Notes: generated by a model not told the origin, from the letters alone. A stretch of DNA of 64,000 nt from Undibacterium sp. (GCA_030645915.1 JAUSNO010000034.1:52724-116723), one strand, 5' to 3'; numbered from the stretch's first letter, positions 42,634 to 51,849 are shown. Program-made: numbers and translations.

Positions 42634-42906
42634 CTATTCGCTGTTTTTTCCAGAGCGTTGCAATTTTTCTTCGAAGGCGATGTCGAATTTGCTGGCTTTT
42701 TTGGGTGCCTGTTTGCTGACACTGTTGACAAAACTGACAAAGGCGTCGATTTCCAGCGGCTCGTTGAGCTTTTCCGGCGTGTCACCGCTGCCTGTCAGCA
42801 CCAGATAAAAGCGCCCGTCTGAGGTGCTGACCATCGAATAAGGTGCCTGGTTACTGCGGTCTTTCAGACGCAATACGGCGTTACTGGCCTTGGTGGAGCG
42901 CGCCAT
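42634..42906 (-). CDS. small protein of unknown function, coupled to upstream gene
   Basis: 90 residues from the ATG at 42904-42906, whose first base is the last base of the upstream TGA stop (TGATG overlap), so translation is coupled. The protein is basic at the N-terminus, has a short beta stretch (YSMVSTSDGRFYLVLTGSGDTP) and ends with a charged helix (FDIAFEEKLQRSGKNSE). I do not recognise the family. The coupling suggests it works with the solute-binding protein upstream, although it has no export signal. Confidence 0.6.
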   Translation of the reverse strand: MARSTKASNAVLRLKDRSNQAPYSMVSTSDGRFYLVLTGSGDTPEKLNEPLEIDAFVSFVNSVSKQAPKKASKFDIAFEEKLQRSGKNSE

Positions 42907-43637
42907 CAATGCACCCCGTATTTATGTAGTATTTTTTCCATCGTGCCGTCGGTCTCGATTTCTTTGTTGAGTTTGTTAAATTTGGCTACGCGTTGCCTGT
43001 CCATGGCATTGTGGCAGAGCATGTAAAGTTCGATATTTTTATATCGTACCGCATGGCTGATGTCTTTGCCGTGACCTTGCTGCTGGGCGATATACATGCC
43101 ATGCAGCTCAGAGACTATCCAGTAGTCGATACGGTCGTTGAGCAACAGACGCGGATTATCCTCGTCTTCGCTGGCAAATTCTATCTTGTAACCTTGCTCC
43201 ATGAGTTGCAAGCCGGTGGCGGCATTTTTATATGAGCCGATCCGGTAGGGCTTGGCCTCTTCAAAATTCTTGAGTTTGCGCGGATTATCCTTCTTGCCAT
43301 AGAGCACCCAGTCATCCGTGATCAACGGCCCTATCCAGTTGAATGAAGACTCGCGCTCCGGCGTGCGGCGCAAGCCTATCATGCAGGTATTTTCTTCGGT
43401 TTGCGTGGCTAGTAGGGCACGCGCCAGCGAGGTGCTTCTGATGCTGGTAGTTTCCCCGGCCCGCTTCATGATCTCCTGGATTTTCTCTGTCAGGACACCT
43501 TCAACAACGTTGGCTTTAGCGCTGGTGTGGGTTAGCGGCGCAAACTCCTGGATCACCAGCTTGATGCTTTCGGCTTGCGCAATGGCGGGTAAAAAAGCGT
43601 GACAAATCAGCGCGGTTGCCAAACTTACTTTAAGCAT
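42906..43637 (-). CDS. orphan periplasmic solute-binding protein, family 3
   Basis: 243 residues. A signal peptide covers 1-22 (VSLATALICHAFLPAIAQAE). The mature part resembles the family-3 amino-acid-binding fold (IKLVIQEFAPLTHTS, EKIQEIMKRAGETTSIRSTSLARALLATQTEENTCMIGLRRTPERES, FNWIGPLITDDWVLYGKK). This is the LYSARALL-type orphan subgroup that lacks transporter partners. It is the first gene of a coupled pair with the small protein at 42634. Confidence 0.78.
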   Translation of the reverse strand: MLKVSLATALICHAFLPAIAQAESIKLVIQEFAPLTHTSAKANVVEGVLTEKIQEIMKRAGETTSIRSTSLARALLATQTEENTCMIGLRRTPERESSFNWIGPLITDDWVLYGKKDNPRKLKNFEEAKPYRIGSYKNAATGLQLMEQGYKIEFASEDEDNPRLLLNDRIDYWIVSELHGMYIAQQQGHGKDISHAVRYKNIELYMLCHNAMDRQRVAKFNKLNKEIETDGTMEKILHKYGVH

Positions 43638-43718
43638 AAATTTTACTTTCGGTAAAAGAGTACCCCGGTTCTCAACCTGATGACGGCGGGACCGCGACCG
43701 GGGTATTGATCAGATTGA

Positions 43719-43901
43719 TTAAACCGAGATTTTCCATTAGGCGCAGCAAAGCTGCTATTTGAGCGCTGACGGCGCATTTTCGGTCATTTTTGCCGTTCTT
43801 CGTTGCTCATGGCTAGCCATGAGCGCCTCATTCACGCCAAAATTGCCTTGAAAATTGCATCCGTCATCATCTCAAATCCTAATGGAAATTCTCGGTTAAA
43901 A
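43719..43901. repeat. 183-bp terminal-inverted-repeat element, family II copy 2
   Basis: The ends TTAAACCGAGATTTTCCATT.. and ..AATGGAAATTCTCGGTTAAA are inverted repeats. Internal hairpins lie at 43743-43755 (GCAGC-AAA-GCTGC) and 43806-43823 (CTCATGGC-TA-GCCATGAG). Both occupy the same positions as in copy 1 but differ in paired bases. The right end contains the last Phe codon and stop of the chemoreceptor gene. Confidence 0.88.
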
Positions 43902-45626
43902 CTCTTCCCAATCATCCGCCGCGTGATTGCTTGCCCGGTTACTGGCACTGGAGACACGCGTTGTGGATGCGGTGCTGCCGGTGCTTGTTCCTTTGATTTG
44001 GAGCGCCGAAGTTTTTTTGCTAGCAGGGCTGACGCGCGGGCTAGATGGGGTTGTAATGGCTGGCGCTTTTTCAATGACATGATGGCGGTGTAGCTTGAAG
44101 ATGCTGACCGTGTCGGCCAGATTGGCGGCCTGGTGTTGCATGCTGGCCGCCGCTGCCGCCGCTTGTTCGACCAGCGCGGCATTTTGCTGTGTCGTTTCGT
44201 CCATTTGCATGACGGCTTGATTGACTTGTTCTATACCGTCACTTTGTTCATGGCTGGCGGCGGCAATTTCGCTCATGATATCGGCCACCTGCTTGACCGA
44301 GGTCACAATCTGACTCATGGTCGCCCCGGCAGAATCCACCAGTTTGCCGCCGGCGTCGACCTTTTCGACCGAGTCGTCGATCAAGGATTTAATCTCCTTG
44401 GCCGCGCTGGCCGAGCGCTGCGCCAGATTGCGCACCTCTGATGCGACCACGGCAAAACCGCGCCCTTGCTCACCGGCGCGCGCGGCTTCTACCGCGGCAT
44501 TGAGGGCCAGGATGTTGGTTTGAAATGCAATGCCATCGATGACCCCGATGATGTCGACTATTTTGCGCGAGCTGTCTTTGATCGATCCCATCGTTTCAAC
44601 CACTTGCCCAACCACTAATTGTCCCTTCACCGCATACTCCGATGCCGCCACCACAAGTTGGTTGGCTTGCCCGGCGTTATCTGAATTTTGCTTGACCGTG
44701 GAGGTCAGTTGTTCCATGGCGGAGGCGGTTTCTTCCAGACTTGAGGCCTGTTCTTCCGTCCTGGAGGAGAGATCAAGGTTGCCTGCCGCGATTTGGGCGG
44801 AAGCGGTGGCGATGGTGTCGGTGCCGAGTCTGACTTCGCCGACGGTTTGTATCAAATGCGCATTCATGTTTTTGAGCGCTGCCAGCAATTTTCCGGTCTC
44901 ATCATTCGAATTTGACTGTATATCCTGGGTCAGATCACCTTCAGCAATCTGCTGCGCAATGTCGACGGCGTAGTTGAGCGGTTTGGAGATGCTGCTGGTT
45001 AGCCAGTAACCGAGCAGGCTGCCAAAAAATAACGCGAGCAGAATCATGGAAATCGAGAAAATTTTAAATTTGGAGAAAAAATCCTGCGATTGTTCGAACT
45101 CGCTTTTACCCACAGACAGTTGCAGCTTGATCAGTGCATCGAGCTGCTCGCGCACTTTTTCATAATTGAGCGCCATTTTTCCGTGCAAAATTTCTGTCGC
45201 CAGCTTCACATCCTGAGCGCGGGCGGCGGCGATGGCGGGTTTTAAGCCCTCTTCCAGAAACGACTTGCGGGCATTCGCGAATTGTTCGGCCAGTTTCTTT
45301 TCATCGGTGGTCAGATAGGTCGCCATATATTCGCCCCATATCTTGCTGGCTTCGGCAATGTTTTTGTCAACGGCATCCATTTCATTGTTCAGTTGCGCCG
45401 GGTCGCCCGTCAGTGATTTGGCGATGGTGAGCTCGTTGCGATTGATGATGCGGATGACCCGGTCCAGTTGCCCCATCGACACCAGGCGATCATCGTAGAC
45501 TGTCTTGAGCGAGTTGTTCACGCTGCCAAGGCCAAAAATGCCGGTTCCACCGATGATAATTATTAATAGCGACAGGAGCGCGATCAGGAAGATGAGTCGT
45601 GACTTGATGGAGACGTTCTTGAGCAT
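43896..45626 (-). CDS. methyl-accepting chemotaxis protein
   Basis: 576 residues. A membrane helix at about 10-32, a periplasmic four-helix-bundle (4HB_MCP) domain (33-185), a second membrane helix (about 190-212), HAMP (213-265) and the signalling domain. The hairpin tip is conserved ([48 protein letters not shown]). The protein ends in DDWEEF, the tail seen on many betaproteobacterial receptors. The ligand is unknown, and no che genes are adjacent. The terminal Phe codon and stop overlap the family II element end. Confidence 0.95.
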   Translation of the reverse strand: MLKNVSIKSRLIFLIALLSLLIIIIGGTGIFGLGSVNNSLKTVYDDRLVSMGQLDRVIRIINRNELTIAKSLTGDPAQLNNEMDAVDKNIAEASKIWGEYMATYLTTDEKKLAEQFANARKSFLEEGLKPAIAAARAQDVKLATEILHGKMALNYEKVREQLDALIKLQLSVGKSEFEQSQDFFSKFKIFSISMILLALFFGSLLGYWLTSSISKPLNYAVDIAQQIAEGDLTQDIQSNSNDETGKLLAALKNMNAHLIQTVGEVRLGTDTIATASAQIAAGNLDLSSRTEEQASSLEETASAMEQLTSTVKQNSDNAGQANQLVVAASEYAVKGQLVVGQVVETMGSIKDSSRKIVDIIGVIDGIAFQTNILALNAAVEAARAGEQGRGFAVVASEVRNLAQRSASAAKEIKSLIDDSVEKVDAGGKLVDSAGATMSQIVTSVKQVADIMSEIAAASHEQSDGIEQVNQAVMQMDETTQQNAALVEQAAAAAASMQHQAANLADTVSIFKLHRHHVIEKAPAITTPSSPRVSPASKKTSALQIKGTSTGSTASTTRVSSASNRASNHAADDWEEF

Positions 45627-46015
45627 GCTGCACTCCTGGATTGGATACTAGACGGGTGATGGGACGAAAATATCGCTTTGAGGGAACGGCGCGTTCCAGT
45701 ATAGGCGGGAAATTTTCTTTTGGAAATGACATTTATTTTTGCTAAGCTATTTTTACGATGAACGCGAAATTTTTATCAAATTTTCAATGACTGCAAGGCT
45801 GGTGCGGTAGGCTGCCCGTTCAGTATCGCGTAAGGCTGGTACTTCATGATGTGTGCTACCTTAACGCTGGCGCACATGTTCGTTATCGGGTGAATTTTCT
45901 CTGTAAAAAGATGAATATAGGGGAGTATCCATATCGATAGCCTGAAAGCGCACGTATTTATTGCGTGATTGGTTTTTTTAACTGCATACTAACCTCTAGT
46001 ATATTGATAATAATT
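45627..46015. other. divergent intergenic region with degenerate REP-like copy G
   Basis: 389 bp between the chemoreceptor (leftwards) and the nitronate monooxygenase gene (rightwards). A probable decayed seventh copy of the REP-like element spans about 45921-45970 (AGTATCCAT ... GCCTGAAAGCGCACGTATTT..TTGCGTGA); only the right arm is well kept. No gene is seen. Confidence 0.45.
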
Positions 46016-47056
46016 ATGAAAATAACGGAGCTTTTTCCTTATCCCATCATTCAGGCGCCCATGGCTGGCGGTGTCACCACGCCTGAACTGATTGCGGCGG
46101 TATCCAATGCCGGTGGCCTGGGTTCACTGGCTGCCGCTTTGCTTCCCCCGTTAGCGATTATCGAGCAAGCTGAGCATATCCGGCGTTTGACCGACAAGCC
46201 TTTTGGCATCAATTTGTTTGTGCAGGGCCAGCCGCAGCTTGACTCTGCCATGCTGGAGTCCGCGAAGGGATTGCTGCAGCCGGTATTAGCGGAGATAGGC
46301 TGGGATTCGCTGCCAACGCCGACCCGCTGGTGCCAGAATTTTGAGGCGCAGCTGTACGCTCTGATTGTGGCGCGCCCTGCCGTTGCCAGCTTTACATTTG
46401 ATGTCCTGCACGGCAGCCAGATACAGCAATTGCATGCCGCCGGTATCCTGGTCGTTGGTACCGCAACCAATCTGCAGGAAGCCATCGTCTGGCAGGCGCT
46501 GGGTGCGGATGCGGTCTGCCTGCAGGGGATAGAGGCGGGCGGGCACCGCGGCACCTTCATCGGTGCGCAAGAGGCTTCTACCTTAAGCGCCATGGCGTTG
46601 TTGCAGCAATGCCAGCCACAGATTCAGATACCGCTGATTGTCGCTGGCGCGATCATGGACGGCAAGGATATTGCCGCCTTTCTGGCTGCGGGTGCGCACA
46701 TGGTGCAAATGGGAACCGCCTTCCTGACAAGTAAGGAAGCGGGAATCTCCGCTGCGTATAAACAGCGTTTGCTCGATACACCAACAGATACCACACGGCT
46801 GACCCGCGTTTTCTCAGGGCGCCTGGCACGTGGCCTGGATAACCGCTTCATGCAACTGATGGAAGCGGTTGCCGACCAGGTGCCGGCGTATCCGATACAA
46901 AATGCGCTCACCAGCAGCATACGGGCGCAGGCAGGTAAAACCAATAATACCGAGTTGATGTCATTATGGGCGGGGCAAGGCGTACATCGTGCGCGTGATC
47001 TTGGTGTTGCCGAACTGATGTCAGTGCTGGTGAACGAATGGCGCAGTGCCATCTAA
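46016..47056 (+). CDS. nitronate monooxygenase family flavoprotein
   Basis: 346 residues from the ATG at 46016 (MKITELFPYPIIQAPMAGGVTTPELIAAVSNAGGLGSL); a GTG at 45965 would add 17 residues. FMN-binding TIM-barrel family features are seen: IIQAPMAGG near the N-terminus, GTATNLQEAIVWQALGADAVCLQGIEAGGHRGTF (phosphate-binding and catalytic His region), and VAGAIMDGKDIAAFLAAGAHMVQMGTAFLTSKEA. Such enzymes oxidise alkyl nitronates. It ends 16 bp before the GMC oxidoreductase gene, so the two are probably one operon. Confidence 0.92.
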   Translation: MKITELFPYPIIQAPMAGGVTTPELIAAVSNAGGLGSLAAALLPPLAIIEQAEHIRRLTDKPFGINLFVQGQPQLDSAMLESAKGLLQPVLAEIGWDSLPTPTRWCQNFEAQLYALIVARPAVASFTFDVLHGSQIQQLHAAGILVVGTATNLQEAIVWQALGADAVCLQGIEAGGHRGTFIGAQEASTLSAMALLQQCQPQIQIPLIVAGAIMDGKDIAAFLAAGAHMVQMGTAFLTSKEAGISAAYKQRLLDTPTDTTRLTRVFSGRLARGLDNRFMQLMEAVADQVPAYPIQNALTSSIRAQAGKTNNTELMSLWAGQGVHRARDLGVAELMSVLVNEWRSAI

Positions 47057-47072
47057 ATTAGAAAGAAGTGCA

Positions 47073-48710
47073 ATGGAATCAGCGGGTCAATACGACTACA
47101 TCATCATCGGCGCAGGCACGGCTGGCTGCGTGCTGGCGAATCGCCTTACGAAGGATGAGAACATCAATGTTTTATTGCTGGAAGCCGGAGGACGGGATGA
47201 TTACATCTGGATTCATATTCCCGTCGGCTATTTGTATTGCATCAATAATCCGCGTACCGACTGGATGTTTCGTACCGAGCCTGAAGCTGGCTTGAACGGG
47301 CGCAGCTTGATCTATCCGCGCGGTAAGGTGATGGGCGGAAGTTCATCGATCAATGGCATGATTTACATGCGTGGCCAGGCGCGTGATTACAACCAGTGGG
47401 CAGAGTTGTCTGGCGATGCCAGCTGGCGCTGGGATCAGGTGCTGCCGCTGTTTGTGAAGAGTGAAGATCATTGCGGTGGCAAGAGTGAATTTCATGGCGC
47501 CAAAGGCGAGTGGCGGGTAGAAAAGCAACGCCTGTCATGGGATATTCTGGATGCCTTCCGGGCGGCGGCTGCCGAGGTGGGCATACCCAATACCGATGAC
47601 TTCAACCGCGGTGACAACGAAGGCTGCGGCTACTTCGATGTGAATCAAAAGCGCGGCATACGCTGGAACGCTTCCAAGGCTTTTCTGAAGCCGGCAGCGG
47701 GGCGAGGCAACCTGACTATCATGTCGGGCTGCCACGTAAAGCGTTTGAAAATCGAAGTCACGGAAAATGGTAAGCGCTGCGCCGGTGTCGAGTTTATCGG
47801 TGGCGGCAAAGAGTGGTTTGCCGAGTCGGTTTGCGAAACCATACTCGCGGCGGGCGCGATTGGCTCGCCTGCCCTCTTGCAGCAATCGGGTATCGGCAAT
47901 GGCGAACACTTGCAGCAAGCGGGGGTGCCACTGGTGCATCAATTGGCGGGCGTGGGCGAGAACCTGCAAGACCATCTGCAAATCCGTTCTTCCTTTAAAG
48001 TGAGCGGAGCAAAAACGCTCAATACGATGGCAAATAGTTTGCTAGGCAAGGCCAGGATAGGGATGGAATATCTATGGTCGCGTAGCGGGCCGATGTCGAT
48101 GGCGCCATCACAACTCGGCGCATTCACCCGATCGGATGCGACACAGGCAACGCCAAACCTGGAGTATCACGTGCAACCCCTGTCGCTGGAAAAATTCGGT
48201 GATCCGTTGCATGCGTTTCCCGCTTTTACTGCCAGTGTCTGCAATCTGCGCCCCAGTTCGCGCGGCCATGTGCGCATCGCCGGCAACGATTTTATGGCGG
48301 CACCCAAAATTACCCCCAATTACCTGAGCACGGCAGAGGACCGCAAGATTGCGGCGGATTCGCTGACGTTGACCAGAAAGATCGTGGCGGCGCCTGCATT
48401 ACAGAAATATGCCCCGGCAGAGATGAAGCCCGGCGCGCAATTTCAAACCGAAGAAGAATTATCCAGGGCTGCCGGAGATATCGGCACCACGATCTTTCAT
48501 CCGGTCGGTACCTGCAAAATGGGACGCAGTGATGATGTGAATGCGGTAGTCGATAGCGAATTGCGCGTTCTGGGAATGACAGGTTTGCGCGTGGCAGACG
48601 CCTCCATTATGCCGACGATTACTTCGGGTAATACCAATTCACCGACGATCATGATTGCTGAAAAGGCGGCGGCCAGCATCTTGCTTGCAAGGCGCAAATT
48701 GGTGTTGTAA
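47073..48710 (+). CDS. GMC-family FAD-dependent oxidoreductase (alcohol/choline dehydrogenase-like)
   Basis: 545 residues from the ATG at 47073, preceded by GAAAGAAG. The FAD Rossmann motif is YIIIGAGTAGCVLANRL. GMC signature 1 is PRGKVMGGSSSINGMIYMRG and signature 2 is GAIGSPALLQQSGIG. The active-site histidine pair region lies at IFHPVGTCKMG and SGNTNSPTIMIAEKAA. The enzyme oxidises an alcohol group to an aldehyde or ketone. The size and motifs fit choline/long-chain alcohol dehydrogenase relatives. Next to a complete ABC uptake system and an Fe-alcohol dehydrogenase, it may act on an imported alcohol; the substrate is unknown. Confidence 0.93.
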   Translation: MESAGQYDYIIIGAGTAGCVLANRLTKDENINVLLLEAGGRDDYIWIHIPVGYLYCINNPRTDWMFRTEPEAGLNGRSLIYPRGKVMGGSSSINGMIYMRGQARDYNQWAELSGDASWRWDQVLPLFVKSEDHCGGKSEFHGAKGEWRVEKQRLSWDILDAFRAAAAEVGIPNTDDFNRGDNEGCGYFDVNQKRGIRWNASKAFLKPAAGRGNLTIMSGCHVKRLKIEVTENGKRCAGVEFIGGGKEWFAESVCETILAAGAIGSPALLQQSGIGNGEHLQQAGVPLVHQLAGVGENLQDHLQIRSSFKVSGAKTLNTMANSLLGKARIGMEYLWSRSGPMSMAPSQLGAFTRSDATQATPNLEYHVQPLSLEKFGDPLHAFPAFTASVCNLRPSSRGHVRIAGNDFMAAPKITPNYLSTAEDRKIAADSLTLTRKIVAAPALQKYAPAEMKPGAQFQTEEELSRAAGDIGTTIFHPVGTCKMGRSDDVNAVVDSELRVLGMTGLRVADASIMPTITSGNTNSPTIMIAEKAAASILLARRKLVL

Positions 48711-48948
48711 TCCGTGTGGCAAGAGCGGTCGTTGGAGATGCAAAATAGCGCAATCGGTAAATGCAATGTGAAATCGTAAAGTAACTGAGGCATAGTAGTT
48801 ATACCGTATTGTTGAAACCCCGCTGCGCTGGTTACTATGGAAAAATAAAAATAATCTATTGCCAAAAAAACTTTTGGTTTTGTCACGTTTGCAAAAAACG
48901 GGCAATGATAGATGATAACTAGACCAATAGCTTCAATAAGGAGATCAG

Positions 48949-49722
48949 ATGGCTGACGTCATTCTGGAGACAAAGCGCTTGACCAAAGAGTTTAAGGGTT
49001 TTACCGCCGTGAGCGAGGTGAACCTGCAGGTGCAGCGTGGCCACATCCATGCGCTGATCGGCCCTAATGGCGCAGGTAAAACAACCTGTTTCAATCTGTT
49101 GACCAAATTCCTCGTCCCTACTTCGGGACAAATTCTTTTTAACGGTAAAGACATTACTGCAGCGAAACCTGCGCAGATCGCGCGCCAGGGAATCATCCGT
49201 TCGTTTCAGATTTCGGCGGTGTTTCCGCACCTGACTGTGCTGGAAAATGTGCGGATAGGCCTGCAGCACCGCTTGGGTACTTCCTTTCATTTTTGGAAGA
49301 GTGAAAAATCGCTCTCCAGCCTCAATGACCGGGCGATGGATTTGCTGGCGCAGGTCGATCTGACCGAATTTGCCGATAGCGTGACGGTAGACCTGCCGTA
49401 TGGCCGCAAGCGTGCACTGGAGATCGCCACCACCCTCGCGATGGAACCGGAACTGATGCTGCTCGATGAACCTACCCAAGGCATGGGGCACGAGGATGTG
49501 CACCGCGTGACCGAACTGATCAAGAAAGTTTCTGCCGGTCGTACCATCCTGATGGTGGAACACAATATGAGCGTGGTGTCCGGCATCTGCGACAAAATTT
49601 CGGTGCTGCAGCGTGGCGCCATGCTGGCGGAAGGGCGTTACGAAGAAGTGGCGAATAATCCTAAAGTAATGGAAGCGTATATGGGGACCACCGCCGGTGA
49701 ACTTGAGGGGGCGCACGCATGA
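48949..49722 (+). CDS. livG: branched-chain-type ABC transporter ATPase (LivG-like)
   Basis: 257 residues. Walker A GPNGAGKTT, Walker B LMLLDEPTQGMG, an H-loop (MVEHNMSVV) and a degenerate ABC signature (LPYGRKRALEIATTLA) as usual in LivG. It is the first gene of a five-gene uptake system for hydrophobic amino acids or related carboxylic compounds. The start has AAGGAGA just upstream (48936-48944). It overlaps the next ATPase gene by 4 bp (ATGA), which indicates coupled translation. Confidence 0.93.
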   Translation: MADVILETKRLTKEFKGFTAVSEVNLQVQRGHIHALIGPNGAGKTTCFNLLTKFLVPTSGQILFNGKDITAAKPAQIARQGIIRSFQISAVFPHLTVLENVRIGLQHRLGTSFHFWKSEKSLSSLNDRAMDLLAQVDLTEFADSVTVDLPYGRKRALEIATTLAMEPELMLLDEPTQGMGHEDVHRVTELIKKVSAGRTILMVEHNMSVVSGICDKISVLQRGAMLAEGRYEEVANNPKVMEAYMGTTAGELEGAHA

Positions 49723-50438
49723 GTAGTGTAAAAATCCCTGCGCTGGAGATCAGCCATTTGCAAGCCTGGTACGACGAATCGCATATTTTGCATGATGTGA
49801 ATCTGGTGGTGAATCAGGGTGAAGTGGTGACATTGTTGGGCCGCAATGGCGCCGGCCGCACCACCACCATGCGCGCTATCATGGGCCTCACTGGCACTCG
49901 CAAGGGTTCGATCAAGATCAATGGGGTTGAAGCGATTCATCTGCCGACCTATAAGGTAGCGCACCTTGGGGTCGGATATTGTCCCGAAGAACGCGGCATA
50001 TTTTCTTCGCTTTCTGCCGAAGAAAACCTGATGTTGCCACCCGTTGTGTCGAGCAGCAATGCCGGCATGTCGGTGGAAGAAATTTATGCCATGTTTCCCA
50101 ATTTGGCCGAGCGCAAGAACAGCCAGGGCACGCGCCTTTCTGGCGGTGAGCAACAAATGCTGGCCGTTGCGCGCATCTTGCGCACCGGTGCCCGCTTGCT
50201 GTTGCTCGATGAGATATCCGAGGGCCTGGCACCCGTGATCGTGCAGGCACTGGCACGCATGATCACCACGCTCAAGGCCAAGGGTTACACCATTGTGATG
50301 GTGGAGCAGAATTTCCGTTTTGCCGCCCCCCTGGCGGATCGATTTTATGTCATGGAACACGGACAGATCGTCGAGGCTTTTGCCGCAGCCGAACTGAATG
50401 AAAAAATGCCAGTATTAAACGAATTGCTTGGTGTGTAA
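49719..50438 (+). CDS. livF: branched-chain-type ABC transporter ATPase (LivF-like)
   Basis: 239 residues. The ABC signature is normal (RLSGGEQQMLAVARIL), as are Walker B (LLLLDEISEGLAP) and the H-loop region (VMVEQNFRFA). The Walker A motif reads GRNGAGRTTT: the invariant phosphate-binding lysine is replaced by arginine. The codon is CGC in clean sequence, so this is not an obvious error. The partner LivG has a standard Walker A. It may be a subfamily trait. It forms the second cytoplasmic ATPase of the transporter. Confidence 0.92.
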   Translation: MSSVKIPALEISHLQAWYDESHILHDVNLVVNQGEVVTLLGRNGAGRTTTMRAIMGLTGTRKGSIKINGVEAIHLPTYKVAHLGVGYCPEERGIFSSLSAEENLMLPPVVSSSNAGMSVEEIYAMFPNLAERKNSQGTRLSGGEQQMLAVARILRTGARLLLLDEISEGLAPVIVQALARMITTLKAKGYTIVMVEQNFRFAAPLADRFYVMEHGQIVEAFAAAELNEKMPVLNELLGV

Positions 50439-50528
50439 AAACGGCGAGTGTTTTGCATGCTCGTCAGATTGTATTAAGCAGTAACTGTACCGCAGGTTCT
50501 TATCAATACTAACGATTGGAGAAGACGC

Positions 50529-51740
50529 ATGAAAACAACATTAAAAGTGGCAACAATAGCCGTTTCCGCAGCCTTGGCCGGTATTTCTATGGGCGCATCG
50601 GCGCAAGTTTCCGGTGACACGGTGAAGATAGGTTTTATTACGGATGTGTCCGGTTTGTATTCGGATATTGACGGTCAGGGCGGCGCTGAGGCGATCAAGA
50701 TGGCGATTGCCGATTTTGGCGGAACCGTACTTGGTAAGAAAATCGAACTGGTCACCGCAGATCACCAGAATAAGGCTGATATCGCCGCCAGCCGGGCGCG
50801 TGAATGGTTTGACCGCGACGGCGTTGACATGCTGTTGGGCGGTACCAACTCAGGCACCAGTCTGGCGATGTCCAAGGTGGCACTTGAAAAGAAAAAACCC
50901 TTTATCGCCATCGGCGCCGGCACAGCGCGTCTGACCAATGAAGAATGTACTCCCAACACCATTCACTATGCGTATGACACCGTCGCTTTGGCCAAGGGTA
51001 CTGGCGCTGCAGTTGTTAAGCAGGGCGGCAAGAGCTGGTACTTCCTGACTGCTGATTACGCCTTTGGTGCATCTCTTGAGGGTGACACCAGTACTGTGGT
51101 GAAAGCATCGGGCGGCAGCGTGGTCGGCTCGGTGAAACATCCGCTGTCGGCATCCGATTTTTCTTCTTTCCTGCTGCAGGCACAGGCTTCCAAGGCACAG
51201 ATTCTGGGTCTGGCCAATGCCGGCGGCGACACCATCAATGCGATCAAGGCCGCGAATGAATTTGGCATCACCAAGACCATGAAACTGGCTGGCTTGCTGA
51301 TGTTTATTAATGATGTGCATTCCCTGACCCTGAACCTGACCCAGGGCATGTATCTGACCGATAACTGGTACTGGGATATGAACGAAGAGAGCCGTACCTG
51401 GGCGCGTCGGTATTTTGGCAAGATGAAGAAAATGCCTTCCAGCCTGCAGGCGGCGGATTATTCGGCAACCTTGCAGTATCTGAACGCAGTCAAGGCTGCC
51501 GGTACCGATGATACGGATAAGGTGTTGGCAAAAATGCGCACCATGAAGATCAACGACATGTACGCCAAGAACGGCACCATCCGTGGCGACGGTAGCATGA
51601 TTCATGACATGTACCTGATGCAGGTGAAGACGCAAGCCGAGTCCAAGTATCCTTGGGATTATTACAAGGTGGTACAGGTGATTCCCGGCGATCAGGCATT
51701 TACCACCAAGGCCGAAAGCAAGTGCGCTCTCTGGAAATAA
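50529..51740 (+). CDS. branched-chain-type ABC transporter substrate-binding protein
   Basis: 403 residues. A signal peptide covers 1-25 (VSAALAGISMGASAQ). The type I periplasmic-binding fold is evident (VKIGFITDVSGLYSDIDGQGGAEAIKMAIADFGG, DMLLGGTNSGTSLAMSKVALEKKKPFIAIGAG). Conserved cysteines (ECTPN and the C-terminal CALWK) probably form a disulfide. It is larger than LivJ/LivK and belongs to the branch binding diverse organic acids, amides or aromatic acids. The ligand is not predictable. It lies 90 bp after livF, in the same operon. Confidence 0.92.
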   Translation: MKTTLKVATIAVSAALAGISMGASAQVSGDTVKIGFITDVSGLYSDIDGQGGAEAIKMAIADFGGTVLGKKIELVTADHQNKADIAASRAREWFDRDGVDMLLGGTNSGTSLAMSKVALEKKKPFIAIGAGTARLTNEECTPNTIHYAYDTVALAKGTGAAVVKQGGKSWYFLTADYAFGASLEGDTSTVVKASGGSVVGSVKHPLSASDFSSFLLQAQASKAQILGLANAGGDTINAIKAANEFGITKTMKLAGLLMFINDVHSLTLNLTQGMYLTDNWYWDMNEESRTWARRYFGKMKKMPSSLQAADYSATLQYLNAVKAAGTDDTDKVLAKMRTMKINDMYAKNGTIRGDGSMIHDMYLMQVKTQAESKYPWDYYKVVQVIPGDQAFTTKAESKCALWK

Positions 51741-51849
51741 CACTGTAGTTTTTGCATAAACCTGTGTATCCGACATGCTTTGCAGAAATGTGAGGCATGT
51801 CGTTTCTTCGATTCTCCACCCTTGTTCAGGGTAATTATTTACGAGCGCC

